Below are positions 56,908 through 64,000 of a stretch of 64,000 nucleotides of DNA, piece after piece. The position numbers and the translations under genes are program-made. Position 1 is the first letter of the stretch. Each line of letters begins with the position of its first letter. The stretch is from Microbacterium sp. Nx66 (GTDB taxonomy: Bacteria > Actinomycetota > Actinomycetes > Actinomycetales > Microbacteriaceae), in NCBI RefSeq assembly GCF_904066215.1, contig NZ_LR880474.1:930001-994000 (forward strand). The letters run 5' to 3'. The notes below the pieces were generated by a model. That model saw only the letters and a program-made list of their open reading frames with translations. It was not told the DNA's origin and ran no database searches.

Positions 56908-58376
56908 TTCCGCTCCGCTCCGGTGCCGGTCGCCTGCTCGTAGCGGGCGCGCCATTCGGCGTTCATCGGGAACAGGCCGTCGACCGGGTGTCCGGCGGCG
57001 ACCTGCTCGGCGATCCAGGCGTCCTCGATCTCCTGGGCCACGGCGTCGGCGGCGACCTCGGCGGCGAGAGCCGGCGGGATCACGATCACACCGTCGCTGT
57101 CGCCGACGATGATGTCGCCGGGCTGCACGGTGGCACCGCCGCACGAGATCGTCACGTCGACGTCCCACGGCACGTGCTTGCGGCCGAGTACGGACGGGTG
57201 CGCGCCCTGGGAGAAGACCGGCAGTCCGATCTCGGCGACGGCCTGGAAGTCGCGGACGCCGCCGTCGGTCACCACGCCCGCCGCACCGCGGGTCTGCGCG
57301 CGCAGGGCGAGGATGTCGCCGAGCGTGCCGGTGGTCGCGTCGCCGCGGGCCTCGATGACGATGATCTCGCCCTCGGCCACGGCGTCGAACGCGCGCTTCT
57401 GGGCGTTGTACCCGCCTCCGTGGCTCCGGAAGAGATCCTCGCGGAACGGCACGAAGCGCAGGGTCTTCGCGGTGCCGACGATCTTCGTGTCCGGGAGGTT
57501 CGCAGAGACACCGTCGATGAAGCAGGAGTGGTGTCCGCGCTTGCGCAGCTGTGCCGAGAGGCCGGCGGTGGGGGCTTCGAGAAGCTGGGCGCGGAGCTCG
57601 GGGGTGAGCGTGGGCGCGGTGTCCTCGGCGGGCAGGCCCGCGGCCTCGCGGGAGCCCCAGGCCTCGGTGCGCTGGAGGTCATCGACGGCGGGGAGCGAAC
57701 CGAGGTCGCCGTCGAAGGGGACATCGCCCTGCGTGACTGTCGTGATCAGGCGGCCCGACGTGGGAGCGCCGGGGGCGTCCGGGGCGTCGACCTCGATCTC
57801 GACCACGTCGCCGGGGACGATGACCGAGGATCCTGCGGGAGTGCCGGTGAGGATCACGTCGCCGGTCTCCAGCGTGAAGTGCTGGGAGAGGTCGGCGACG
57901 AGCTGGGCCAGCGGGAAGATGAGGCCCGCGGTGGTGTCGTCCTGGCGGAGCTCGCCGTTCACCCAGGCGCGCACGCGGAGGGCCGCCGGGTCGACCGTGC
58001 GGGCGTCGATCAGCTCCGGACCGAGCGGGGTGTACCCGTCGCCGCCCTTGGAGCGGACGTTGGAGCCCTTGTCGTTCGCGCGCAGATCGTAGAGGCCGAG
58101 GTCGTTCGAGGCGGTCACCCACTGCACGTGATCCCAGGCGTCGGCGAGGGCGACCCGGCGGGCCGGGGCGCCGATGATCAGCGCGATCTCCCCCTCGAAC
58201 GCGAGCAGTTCGGTGCCGGCGGGGCGCTCGACGGTGCCGCCGGAGGCGCCGACCGAGCTGGCCGGCTTGAAGAAGTAGGAGGGGTGGGCGGGGCGTCGAC
58301 CCCGCTGGTCGGCCCGCGAGGCGTAGCTCAGGTGGATCGCGATGATCTTCCCAGGGCGGGCGATGGTGTCCGTCAC
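56904..58376 (-). CDS. Fusion of FAH-family decarboxylase/isomerase (HpaG-like) and RraA-like domain
   Basis: A 490-residue two-domain enzyme and first gene of the hpa operon. Residues about 1-225 are a fumarylacetoacetate-hydrolase-family domain (LAFEGEIALIIG with the metal-binding Glu pair, VQWVTASNDLGLYDLR, GDVILTGTPAGS), likely the OPET decarboxylase/HHDD isomerase role of HpaG. Residues about 265-480 are an RraA/HMG-aldolase-like domain (GGYNAQKR, AAGVVTDGGVRDFQ, GDIIVGDSDGVIVIP). The RraA part could supply a decarboxylase. Which domain performs which step is inference. Confidence 0.85.
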   Translation of the reverse strand: MTDTIARPGKIIAIHLSYASRADQRGRRPAHPSYFFKPASSVGASGGTVERPAGTELLAFEGEIALIIGAPARRVALADAWDHVQWVTASNDLGLYDLRANDKGSNVRSKGGDGYTPLGPELIDARTVDPAALRVRAWVNGELRQDDTTAGLIFPLAQLVADLSQHFTLETGDVILTGTPAGSSVIVPGDVVEIEVDAPDAPGAPTSGRLITTVTQGDVPFDGDLGSLPAVDDLQRTEAWGSREAAGLPAEDTAPTLTPELRAQLLEAPTAGLSAQLRKRGHHSCFIDGVSANLPDTKIVGTAKTLRFVPFREDLFRSHGGGYNAQKRAFDAVAEGEIIVIEARGDATTGTLGDILALRAQTRGAAGVVTDGGVRDFQAVAEIGLPVFSQGAHPSVLGRKHVPWDVDVTISCGGATVQPGDIIVGDSDGVIVIPPALAAEVAADAVAQEIEDAWIAEQVAAGHPVDGLFPMNAEWRARYEQATGTGAERK

Positions 58377-58519
58377 GGATGCGCCTCCTCGCGCTCGTCA
58401 GGACGCGTTGTGCGTCGTATCCGAAATCATATATCATCGTCTCACCCCTCGGCAAGCAGATCGGATTCACGTCCGTGCGCGCCGTGACAACGCGGTCACA
58501 AGCACAAAGGAGACACCCC
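58377..58519. promoter_or_regulatory. Divergent control region of the hpa operon and permease
   Basis: 143 nt between divergent starts. An AT-rich core ATCATATATCAT (58426-58437) stands out. On the plus strand TTGTGC (58408-58413) and TATCAT (58432-58437), 18 nt apart, make a promoter candidate. GTGAC-N6-GTCAC (58484-58499) is an inverted repeat nearer the permease gene. Either palindrome may be the GntR site. Confidence 0.5.
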
Positions 58520-59899
58520 ATGAGCGGGCAGTCACAGGATGGGTTCACACCCACCGGAACCATCGCGACGGCGGCCGACCGGCGTCGTGTCGTCTTCGCC
58601 ACCGTCGTCGGGACCACCGTCGAGTGGTACGACTTCTTCATCTACGCCACGGCGGTCGGGCTCGTCTTCGGACAGCTCTTCTTCGCGCCGCTCGGCGCCA
58701 ACAGCGCTCTCGTCGGCTTCGCCACGGTCGGTGTGAGCTTCCTCTTCCGGCCCCTCGGTGCGTTCCTCGCGGGCCACTACGGCGACAAGCTCGGCCGCAA
58801 GGCCGTGCTGATGTGGACGCTGATCCTCATGGGTGCCGCGACCGCCCTGATCGGTCTGCTCCCCACCTACGAGACCATCGGCGTGATGGCGCCGATCCTC
58901 CTGGTGCTGCTGCGCATCGTGCAGGGCATCTCGGCCGGCGGCGAGTGGGGCGGCGCGGTGCTGATGGCCGTCGAGCACGCCCCCCGCAAGAAGCGCGGCA
59001 TCTTCGGCGCCTCCCCGCAGATCGGCGTGCCGCTCGGCCTGCTGCTGGCGTCGGGCGTCATGGCGCTGATGACCGCGATCGCTCCGGGAGACCAGTTCCT
59101 CGCCTGGGGCTGGCGCGTGCCGTTCCTGCTGAGCGTCGTGCTGATCCTCGTGGGCTACTACGTCCGCCGTCGCGTGGAGGAGAGCCCGGTGTTCGCCGAG
59201 CTCGCCGAGCGCAAGGAGAAGGCGAAGATGCCGATCGTGCAGCTCTTCCGCAAGCACCTGCTGCTCGTCATCATCGCAGCCCTCGTCTTCGCCGGGAACA
59301 ACGCCGTGGGCTACATGACCACCGGCGGCTACATCCAGGGCTACGCCACGAACCCCGACGGACCCATCGGGCTCGAGCGCGGGCCGGTGCTGTGGGCCGT
59401 CACCGGATCGGCCGTGACCTGGCTGCTGACCACGCTGCTGGCCGGCTGGGTGTCGGATCGCATCGGCCGTCGCACGACATACCTCATCGGCTGGGTGCTC
59501 CAGCTCGTCGGCGTGTTCACGCTGTTCCCGCTCGTCAACACCGGCGAGGTGGGGCTGCTGTTCGCGGGCCTCGCGATCCTCACGATCGGCCTCGGCTTCA
59601 CCTACGGGCCGCAGGCGGCGCTGTACACCGAGCTGTTCCCCGCGAGCATCCGGTTCTCCGGTGTCTCCATCTCCTACGCGATCGGCGCGATCGCCGGTGG
59701 GGCGTTCGCGCCCACCATCGCGACGTTCATCGTCGATCAGACCGGCTCCACCGAGGCGGTCACCTGGTACCTCGCGGGCATGACCCTCCTCGGTCTCGTC
59801 GCCACGCTCCTGCTGCGCGACCGGTCGGGCATCCCGCTCGGTCCGGACCACGAGGAGGAGCAGTCCGTCAGCCCGATCCGCGGGCTCGCGAAGGTCTGA
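58520..59899 (+). CDS. MFS (metabolite:H+ symporter type) aromatic acid permease
   Basis: A 459-residue twelve-helix transporter of the metabolite/proton symporter branch (VVGTTVEWYDFFIYATAVGL; GHYGDKLGRKAVL; the long central loop RRRVEESPVFAEL). Its position opposite the hpa operon makes uptake of 4-hydroxyphenylacetate or homoprotocatechuate likely. AAAGGAG precedes the ATG at 58520. It ends at the hairpin 59911-59944. Confidence 0.9.
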   Translation: MSGQSQDGFTPTGTIATAADRRRVVFATVVGTTVEWYDFFIYATAVGLVFGQLFFAPLGANSALVGFATVGVSFLFRPLGAFLAGHYGDKLGRKAVLMWTLILMGAATALIGLLPTYETIGVMAPILLVLLRIVQGISAGGEWGGAVLMAVEHAPRKKRGIFGASPQIGVPLGLLLASGVMALMTAIAPGDQFLAWGWRVPFLLSVVLILVGYYVRRRVEESPVFAELAERKEKAKMPIVQLFRKHLLLVIIAALVFAGNNAVGYMTTGGYIQGYATNPDGPIGLERGPVLWAVTGSAVTWLLTTLLAGWVSDRIGRRTTYLIGWVLQLVGVFTLFPLVNTGEVGLLFAGLAILTIGLGFTYGPQAALYTELFPASIRFSGVSISYAIGAIAGGAFAPTIATFIVDQTGSTEAVTWYLAGMTLLGLVATLLLRDRSGIPLGPDHEEEQSVSPIRGLAKV

Positions 59900-59910
59900 C
59901 CCGGCGATCC

Positions 59911-59944
59911 GAGAGCGCACGTCCCTGAGGGGGCGTGCGCTCTC
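59911..59944. terminator. Bidirectional terminator between the permease and iclR
   Basis: An 11-bp perfect stem GAGAGCGCACG/CGTGCGCTCTC with a 12-nt loop, between convergent genes ending at 59899 and 59957. Confidence 0.8.
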
Positions 59945-59956
59945 GTGCGTTCCGGC

Positions 59957-60664
59957 TCAGCCCTCGAGGGCTTCGCGGATGAGGTCGGCGGAACGCTGGA
60001 GTCGCGCGGCGATCTCCCCGTCGTCCAGGTCGGTGGCCACGTGCACGACCGCGATCGCGGCAGGACGCTGGCCGCGCAGACGCAGCGGGACGGCGACGGA
60101 CTGCACCGTGGGGATGACCTCGTCGTGGCTCGTGGCATAGCCGCGTGCGGCGGCGGTGTCGATGTCGGCGCGCAGGGCGGGGGAGATGCCGACGGGCACC
60201 TCCGCCGGGTCGAGCTGCGCGAGGATCGCCTTCCCGGGGGCGCCGACCGTGACGGAGTGCCGCGCGCCGGGGCGCTGGGCGACGCTCGCGACGGCGTGCC
60301 GCGGTTCGACGCTGGCGAGGGTGATGCACTCGGCGCCATCGAGGACGGCGAGGAAGCAGGTCATGCCGAGCTCGTTCGCGATGGCGGTCAGCTCCGGCAA
60401 CGCCTCTGCCTGGAGGTCGTGGGCGACGCCGGCGGCGAGAGCGGCCATGCGGGCGCCGAGGCTCACGGCGCCGCTCGCATCGCGGGTCACGAGACCGTGA
60501 TCCTCGAGCGTGCGCAGGAGACGGTAGGCGATGGACCGGTGCACGTCGAGGCGCCCCGCGATGACGTCGATGGTCAGCGCGCCGCGGGCGTCGGCGAGCA
60601 CCTCGAGGATGCGGATGCCGCGACTCAGCGTCTGCGACGCGGGGGCGGCGGGGCGCTCGGGCAT
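59957..60664 (-). CDS. IclR-family transcriptional regulator
   Basis: A 235-residue regulator with the N-terminal winged helix (RGIRILEVLADARGALTIDV then IAGRLDVHRSIAYRLLRTLE) and the IclR effector domain (GMTCFLAVLDGAECITLAS). IclR proteins such as PobR and PcaR often control aromatic catabolism. It is divergent from the MobA-like hydroxylase, with three palindromes between them that are the obvious binding sites. Confidence 0.93.
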   Translation of the reverse strand: MPERPAAPASQTLSRGIRILEVLADARGALTIDVIAGRLDVHRSIAYRLLRTLEDHGLVTRDASGAVSLGARMAALAAGVAHDLQAEALPELTAIANELGMTCFLAVLDGAECITLASVEPRHAVASVAQRPGARHSVTVGAPGKAILAQLDPAEVPVGISPALRADIDTAAARGYATSHDEVIPTVQSVAVPLRLRGQRPAAIAVVHVATDLDDGEIAARLQRSADLIREALEG

Positions 60665-60701
60665 GGCTCTCCTTGCGATGCGCGCGGCACCGGTCTAGGC
60701 T

Positions 60702-60760
60702 GTGTTCAATAGTAGAACACTGTGTTCGAATATAGAACACCGTGTTCCTGGACGCAACAC
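60702..60760. promoter_or_regulatory. Three tandem 19-bp palindromes: probable IclR operator array
   Basis: GTGTTC-N7-GAACAC occurs at 60702-60720 and 60722-60740, both perfect, and a third copy with one changed base (GTGTTC-N7-CAACAC) at 60742-60760. The copies start exactly 20 bp apart, close to two helical turns, and lie between iclR and the hydroxylase gene. Confidence 0.8.
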
Positions 60761-60792
60761 CCGACGAAGACGTCCGGAAGGAATCGACGACG

Positions 60793-62655
60793 ATGCAGTT
60801 CCACCACCACGGCTATGTGTCCGGAGACCCGCGCGTGCAGGACGCCGCCGGCACCGGGATCGGCCGCCCCGCCGCCCTGCCCGACGAGGTCGACGTCCTC
60901 ATCGTCGGCTCCGGGCCCGCGGGCATGCTGCTCGCGGCACAGATGTCGCAGTACCCCGACATCACCACCCGCATCATCGAGAAGCGCGAGGGCCGCCTCG
61001 TCCTCGGGCAGGCCGACGGCATCCAGCCCCGCAGCGTGGAGACCTTCCAGGCATTCGGCTTCGCCGAGCGCATCATCGCCGAGGCCTACAACATCGGCTG
61101 GATGAACTTCTGGGGCCCCGATCCCGAGCACCCCGATCAGATCGTGCGGACCACCCGCACCGCCGACTACGCCTACGACATCTGCGAGTTCCCGCACCTC
61201 ATCGTCAACCAGGCGCGCGTGCTCGACTACTTCGCCGAGGCGGCGGCCGACGGTCCCGGCCGGATCGTGCCGGACTACGGCGTCGAGTTCCTCGGGCTCA
61301 CCGTGCACGAGGAGGGCGAATACCCGGTCGAGGTGCGCGTCCGCCATGTCGGGGAAGCGGACGAGCGCATCGTCCGGGCGAAGTACGTGGTGGGCTGCGA
61401 CGGAGCCCGGAGCGGGGTGCGCCAGGCGATCGGACGCACGCACGTGGGTGCGAGCGCCGCGCACGCCTGGGGCGTCATGGACGTGCTCGTCAACACCGAC
61501 TTCCCGGACTGGCGCACCAAGTGCGCGATCAACTCCAAGGCCGGCAACATCCTGCACATCCCGCGGGAGGGCGGCTACCTCAGCCGCATGTACATCGATC
61601 TCGGCGAGGTCGCCGCGGACGACGACCACCGCGTGCGCCAGACGCCCATCGAGGAGATCATCCGGCGCGCCAACGCGATCCTCCACCCCTACACGCTCGA
61701 TGTGAAGCAGGTCGCCTGGCACAGCGTCTACGAGGTCGGCCACCGTGTGACGGACGGCTTCGACGACGTCGACCCCGGCGTCGATCGCAGCCCGCGGGTC
61801 TTCCTCACCGGCGACGCCTGCCACACGCACAGCGCCAAGGCCGGCCAGGGCATGAACGTGTCGATGCAGGATGGCTTCAATCTCGGCTGGAAGCTCGGTT
61901 CCGTGCTGAGCGGCCGTGCCCCCGAGGCGCTGCTCGCCACGTACGGCGCCGAGCGTCGTCCCGTCGCGCAGCAGCTCATCGACTTCGACCGCGAGTGGTC
62001 CAGCCTCATGGCCCGCAAGCCGGAGGAGATCTCCGACCCGAACGAGCTGGCCACGTACTACCTCGCGACGGCCGAGTTCCCCTCCGGTTTCATGACCCAG
62101 TACACGTCCTCCATGATCACCGGCACCGACGCCCATCAGGAGCTCGCGGTCGGCTACCCGCTGGGCAAGCGCTTCAAGTCGGCGGAGGTCGTGCGGGTCG
62201 GGGACGGCAACGTCGTCCACCTCGGGCACCATGCGAAGGCCGACGGCCGCTGGCGGGTCTACGCCTTCGGCGACCGGACCGGGGAGGCGCTCGCCGCGTG
62301 GGCGGAGGAGGCGGCGCCGGTGTTCGCGCGGTTCACCCCGGCTGACGCTGACGCCGACGCCGTGTTCGACGTGAAGGCCGTGTACCAGCAGCCCTTCGAG
62401 GAGGTCGAGGTCACGACGACGCCCGAGCTCTTCCAGCCGAAGACCGGCCCGCTCGGACTCACCGACTGGGAGAAGGTCTACGCCGCGGGCCCGAGCAAGT
62501 GGTGCGAGACGGACATCTTCGAGGCGCGGGAGCTGTCCCGTGGCGGCGTCGTGATCGTCGTGCGTCCGGACCAGTACGTCGCCGCGATCCTCCCGCTGGA
62601 CGGCGTGGACGAGCTGGCGAAGTTCCTGGACGGGGCGCTGCTGCCGGCGCGCTGA
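60793..62655 (+). CDS. FAD-dependent aromatic hydroxylase, MobA (3-hydroxybenzoate 4-monooxygenase)-like
   Basis: A 620-residue group A flavoprotein monooxygenase of the phenol hydroxylase/MobA type. It shows the FAD fingerprint VLIVGSGPAGMLLAAQMSQY, the DG motif VVGCDGARSGVR and the second FAD motif VFLTGDACHTHSAKAGQGMN, and the thioredoxin-like C-terminal domain from about residue 450. The ATG at 60793 has AAGGAA upstream. Substrate may be 3-hydroxybenzoate or a hydroxyphenylacetate; its neighbours favour an aromatic acid but do not settle which. Confidence 0.88.
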   Translation: MQFHHHGYVSGDPRVQDAAGTGIGRPAALPDEVDVLIVGSGPAGMLLAAQMSQYPDITTRIIEKREGRLVLGQADGIQPRSVETFQAFGFAERIIAEAYNIGWMNFWGPDPEHPDQIVRTTRTADYAYDICEFPHLIVNQARVLDYFAEAAADGPGRIVPDYGVEFLGLTVHEEGEYPVEVRVRHVGEADERIVRAKYVVGCDGARSGVRQAIGRTHVGASAAHAWGVMDVLVNTDFPDWRTKCAINSKAGNILHIPREGGYLSRMYIDLGEVAADDDHRVRQTPIEEIIRRANAILHPYTLDVKQVAWHSVYEVGHRVTDGFDDVDPGVDRSPRVFLTGDACHTHSAKAGQGMNVSMQDGFNLGWKLGSVLSGRAPEALLATYGAERRPVAQQLIDFDREWSSLMARKPEEISDPNELATYYLATAEFPSGFMTQYTSSMITGTDAHQELAVGYPLGKRFKSAEVVRVGDGNVVHLGHHAKADGRWRVYAFGDRTGEALAAWAEEAAPVFARFTPADADADAVFDVKAVYQQPFEEVEVTTTPELFQPKTGPLGLTDWEKVYAAGPSKWCETDIFEARELSRGGVVIVVRPDQYVAAILPLDGVDELAKFLDGALLPAR

Positions 62656-62746
62656 CCCTCGGCGCACGTCCGGCCCTGGCGGGTGTCGGAGGCCGCGCGT
62701 ACTGTGAGGGCCGACGGGTGACGGAGCCCGACAGGAGGAGTGCGTG

Positions 62747-63127
62747 ATGGACTGGAAGATCGAACTCATCTTCGTCCCGGTCAGCGATGTCGACCGGGCG
62801 AAGGACTTCTACGTGAAGATCGGTTTCAACGCCGACCACGACCATGTGCCGTACGAGGGGCTGCGCTTCGTGCAGATGACGCCGCCGGGATCGGCCTGCT
62901 CGATCGCCTTCGGCACGGGGCTGACCACCGGCTTAGAGCCGGGGCAGCAGAACACCATCCAGGTGGTCGTCCCCGACGCCGACGAGGCTCTCGCGCACCT
63001 GCGCGGCCTCGGCGTGGAGGCGGAGGGCGTGGACGAGCAGGACTGGGGGCGCTTCGTGCGCTTCGACGACCCCGATGGCAACACCTGGACCCTGCAGGAG
63101 CTCCCGGACTACAGCGCCCAGGGGTGA
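62747..63127 (+). CDS. VOC (glyoxalase/bleomycin-resistance) family protein
   Basis: A 126-residue protein with a two-module betaalpha-betabetabeta pattern: IELIFVPVSDVDRAKDFYVK at the start and WGRFVRFDDPDGNTWTLQEL at the end. It is a stand-alone VOC protein of unknown substrate. AGGAGGAG lies 6 nt before the ATG; a GTG one codon earlier is the alternative start. Confidence 0.88.
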   Translation: MDWKIELIFVPVSDVDRAKDFYVKIGFNADHDHVPYEGLRFVQMTPPGSACSIAFGTGLTTGLEPGQQNTIQVVVPDADEALAHLRGLGVEAEGVDEQDWGRFVRFDDPDGNTWTLQELPDYSAQG

Positions 63128-63133
63128 CGACTA

Positions 63134-63268
63134 AGGGTCCGGTTCGGGCTCCGGTTCGGGTTCCGGGTTCGGGTTCCGGGTTCCGATTCGGGTTCCGGGG
63201 TCCGGCTCGGGTTCCGGGGTCTGGTTCGGGTTCCGATTCGGGTTCCGGGGTTCGGTTCGGGTTCCGGA
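63134..63268. repeat. Degenerate tandem repeat of GGTTCGGGTTCC type
   Basis: About 135 nt made almost only of GGTTC, CGGG and TCCGG words in register of roughly 6 and 12 nt, with occasional substitutions (GATTC, GGCTC, GGTCT). Confidence 0.75.
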
Positions 63269-63600
63269 TGCACGATGGTGGGGCGGGTGCACGACCAGGG
63301 GCTGAGGTTGGTCGTGCAGGCGGAATCGGCTCGTGCAGATGTTCCGGTGCCCGGGGAGGCGGGGCTCGAGTCGGATGACGGGTGCGCGAGGCGGGCGCGG
63401 GTGCACGACCCGGGGAGGGTTTCGGTCGTGCAGACGGAGCCGGTTCGTGCAGACGGAGCCGGGTCGTGCCGGTGAGACCGTGCCGTAGGATCGAGGTCTC
63501 GGGTGCTGTGACGGATGCACGATCCGGGGACGGATGCACGGCCGGGCGAGGGCTGTGGTCGCGCAGACGGAACCGCGTCGTGCGGGTGACCGCGCGTGCC
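63268..63600. repeat. Three spaced copies of a palindromic unit TGCACGACC...GGTCGTGCA
   Basis: Copies have their TGCAC word at about 63288, 63402 and 63535. The first two contain perfect 9-bp inverted arms TGCACGACC/GGTCGTGCA; each continues with CAGRCGGARYCGGNTCGTGC. The segment from 63268 and that from 63514 align over about 75 nt. Spacing is irregular (about 114 and 132 nt). Confidence 0.65.
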
Positions 63601-63641
63601 TCGTGCTCCGTCTCTCGAGTCCGAGGAGTCCGCGGCCGGGG

Positions 63642-64000
63642 TCAGGGGAGGCGGGTGGCTCCGCCCGAGACGACGAGGCCTCCGGTGGACGGGATCGCGA
63701 CGCGGAGTTCGCTCGGGCGACCGACGTGGGCGCCCTGATGGATGCGGACGGTGTCGCCCGGATAGCCCTGGGCGCGGAGGTAGGCGCCGACCGAAGCGGC
63801 CGCGGACCCTGTCGCCGGATCCTCCGTGATGCGCCCCACGGGGAAGAGGTTGCGGGCCTGGATCTCGGCAGGATCCTCGGCGTGCAGCACCGTCACCGTG
63901 CCGTGCCAGCCCCGCGCGCGCATGAGAGTGGCGACCTCGGCGGGGGAGAAACGGAACTGGTGGAAGAGCTCCCGGTCGGCGACGAAGACGATCGGATGCC
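63642..64000 (-). CDS. PhzF-family isomerase (5' end beyond window)
   Basis: The C-terminal 119 residues of a PhzF/diaminopimelate-epimerase-fold protein. FPVGRITEDPATGSAAASVG contains the family's EDPATGSA signature, and RIHQGAHVGRPSELRV is the usual C-terminal strand pair. The frame is open to the window edge (PIVFVADRELFHQFRFSPAE), so the start lies beyond 64000. Outside phenazine clusters the function of these proteins is usually unknown. Confidence 0.9.
   Translation of the reverse strand, partial: HPIVFVADRELFHQFRFSPAEVATLMRARGWHGTVTVLHAEDPAEIQARNLFPVGRITEDPATGSAAASVGAYLRAQGYPGDTVRIHQGAHVGRPSELRVAIPSTGGLVVSGGATRLP

Larger units (their letters stand above)
63128..63641. other. 514-nt repeat-rich intergenic region
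   Basis: No credible gene. The first half is a degenerate GGTTCCGG/GGTTCGGG tandem repeat; the second half carries spaced copies of a palindromic unit. Long open frames on both strands arise from this composition (Arg/Pro/Glu-only translations). Confidence 0.7.

Noticed and set aside
62826..63539. A 237-codon minus-strand frame over the repeat region, translating as NPEPEP/RLRLHE repeats
   Set aside because: Several frames on both strands are open across this repeat, and the translation is only the repeat's composition. No ribosome-binding site supports a start.
63268..63600. Possible CRISPR array
   Set aside because: Three copies with unequal spacing, internally diverged, no spacer-like unique sequences of constant length and no cas genes nearby.

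Overview
The window is a continuous piece of a high-GC (about 70 percent) actinobacterial chromosome. Protein sequences, the gene order sucC-sucD-purine permease-DUF6350-purN-purH, the LAXTG-type wall anchor and the monomeric isocitrate dehydrogenase all point to Microbacteriaceae, most likely Microbacterium. This is a judgement from recognition, not a database match. I see no rRNA, tRNA, insertion sequence, prophage or CRISPR array.

Layout. 1-12.7 kb: the 3' part of a wall-anchored secreted protein, the helicase gene pcrA, an SseB-like protein, a split LigD (polymerase and ligase as separate convergent genes), an FAD oxidoreductase, small genes, and an acyl-CoA dehydrogenase behind its TetR regulator. 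12.8-20.3 kb: central metabolism and purines (sucCD, NCS2 permease, DUF6350 protein, purN, purH). 20.4-26.5 kb: alkylation repair (Ada/AlkA fusion plus ogt), then a heterodimeric ABC exporter preceded by a short leader peptide and an attenuator-like hairpin. 26.5-32 kb: an unknown coiled-coil protein, a GNAT enzyme, icd and an L,D-transpeptidase.

32-47.4 kb is the most distinctive part and looks like a scavenging locus for amino sugars and D-amino acids from cell wall or chitin. It holds RidA, a PLP D-amino-acid deaminase, a single polypeptide fusing an N-acyl-D-amino-acid deacylase to a GH20 hexosaminidase, a ROK repressor, a ROK kinase, nagB, and further along nagA with a second GH20. Embedded in it are a Nudix gene, a glycolate/lactate-type FAD oxidase, a YrdB-like protein and a large sigma factor fused to its own zinc-finger/membrane/extracellular region.

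47.4-49.8 kb: glyA-folD behind a ZTP (ZMP) riboswitch whose expression platform appears to sequester the glyA ribosome-binding site. 51.9-62.7 kb: an aromatic catabolic island, with a tightly overlapping homoprotocatechuate meta-cleavage operon (hpaI, hpaH, hpaD, hpaE, gntR, FAH-RraA fusion), a divergent MFS permease, and an IclR regulator divergent from a MobA-like flavoprotein hydroxylase with three tandem 19-bp palindromes between them. The window ends with a VOC protein, a repeat-rich non-coding stretch and a partial PhzF gene.

Across the window, gene ends carry strong hairpins. Three of them (near 10.3, 15.07 and 51.9 kb) are clearly copies of one palindromic repeat family. The sucC and icd leaders share a 14-bp palindromic motif, which suggests one regulator of TCA-cycle genes.
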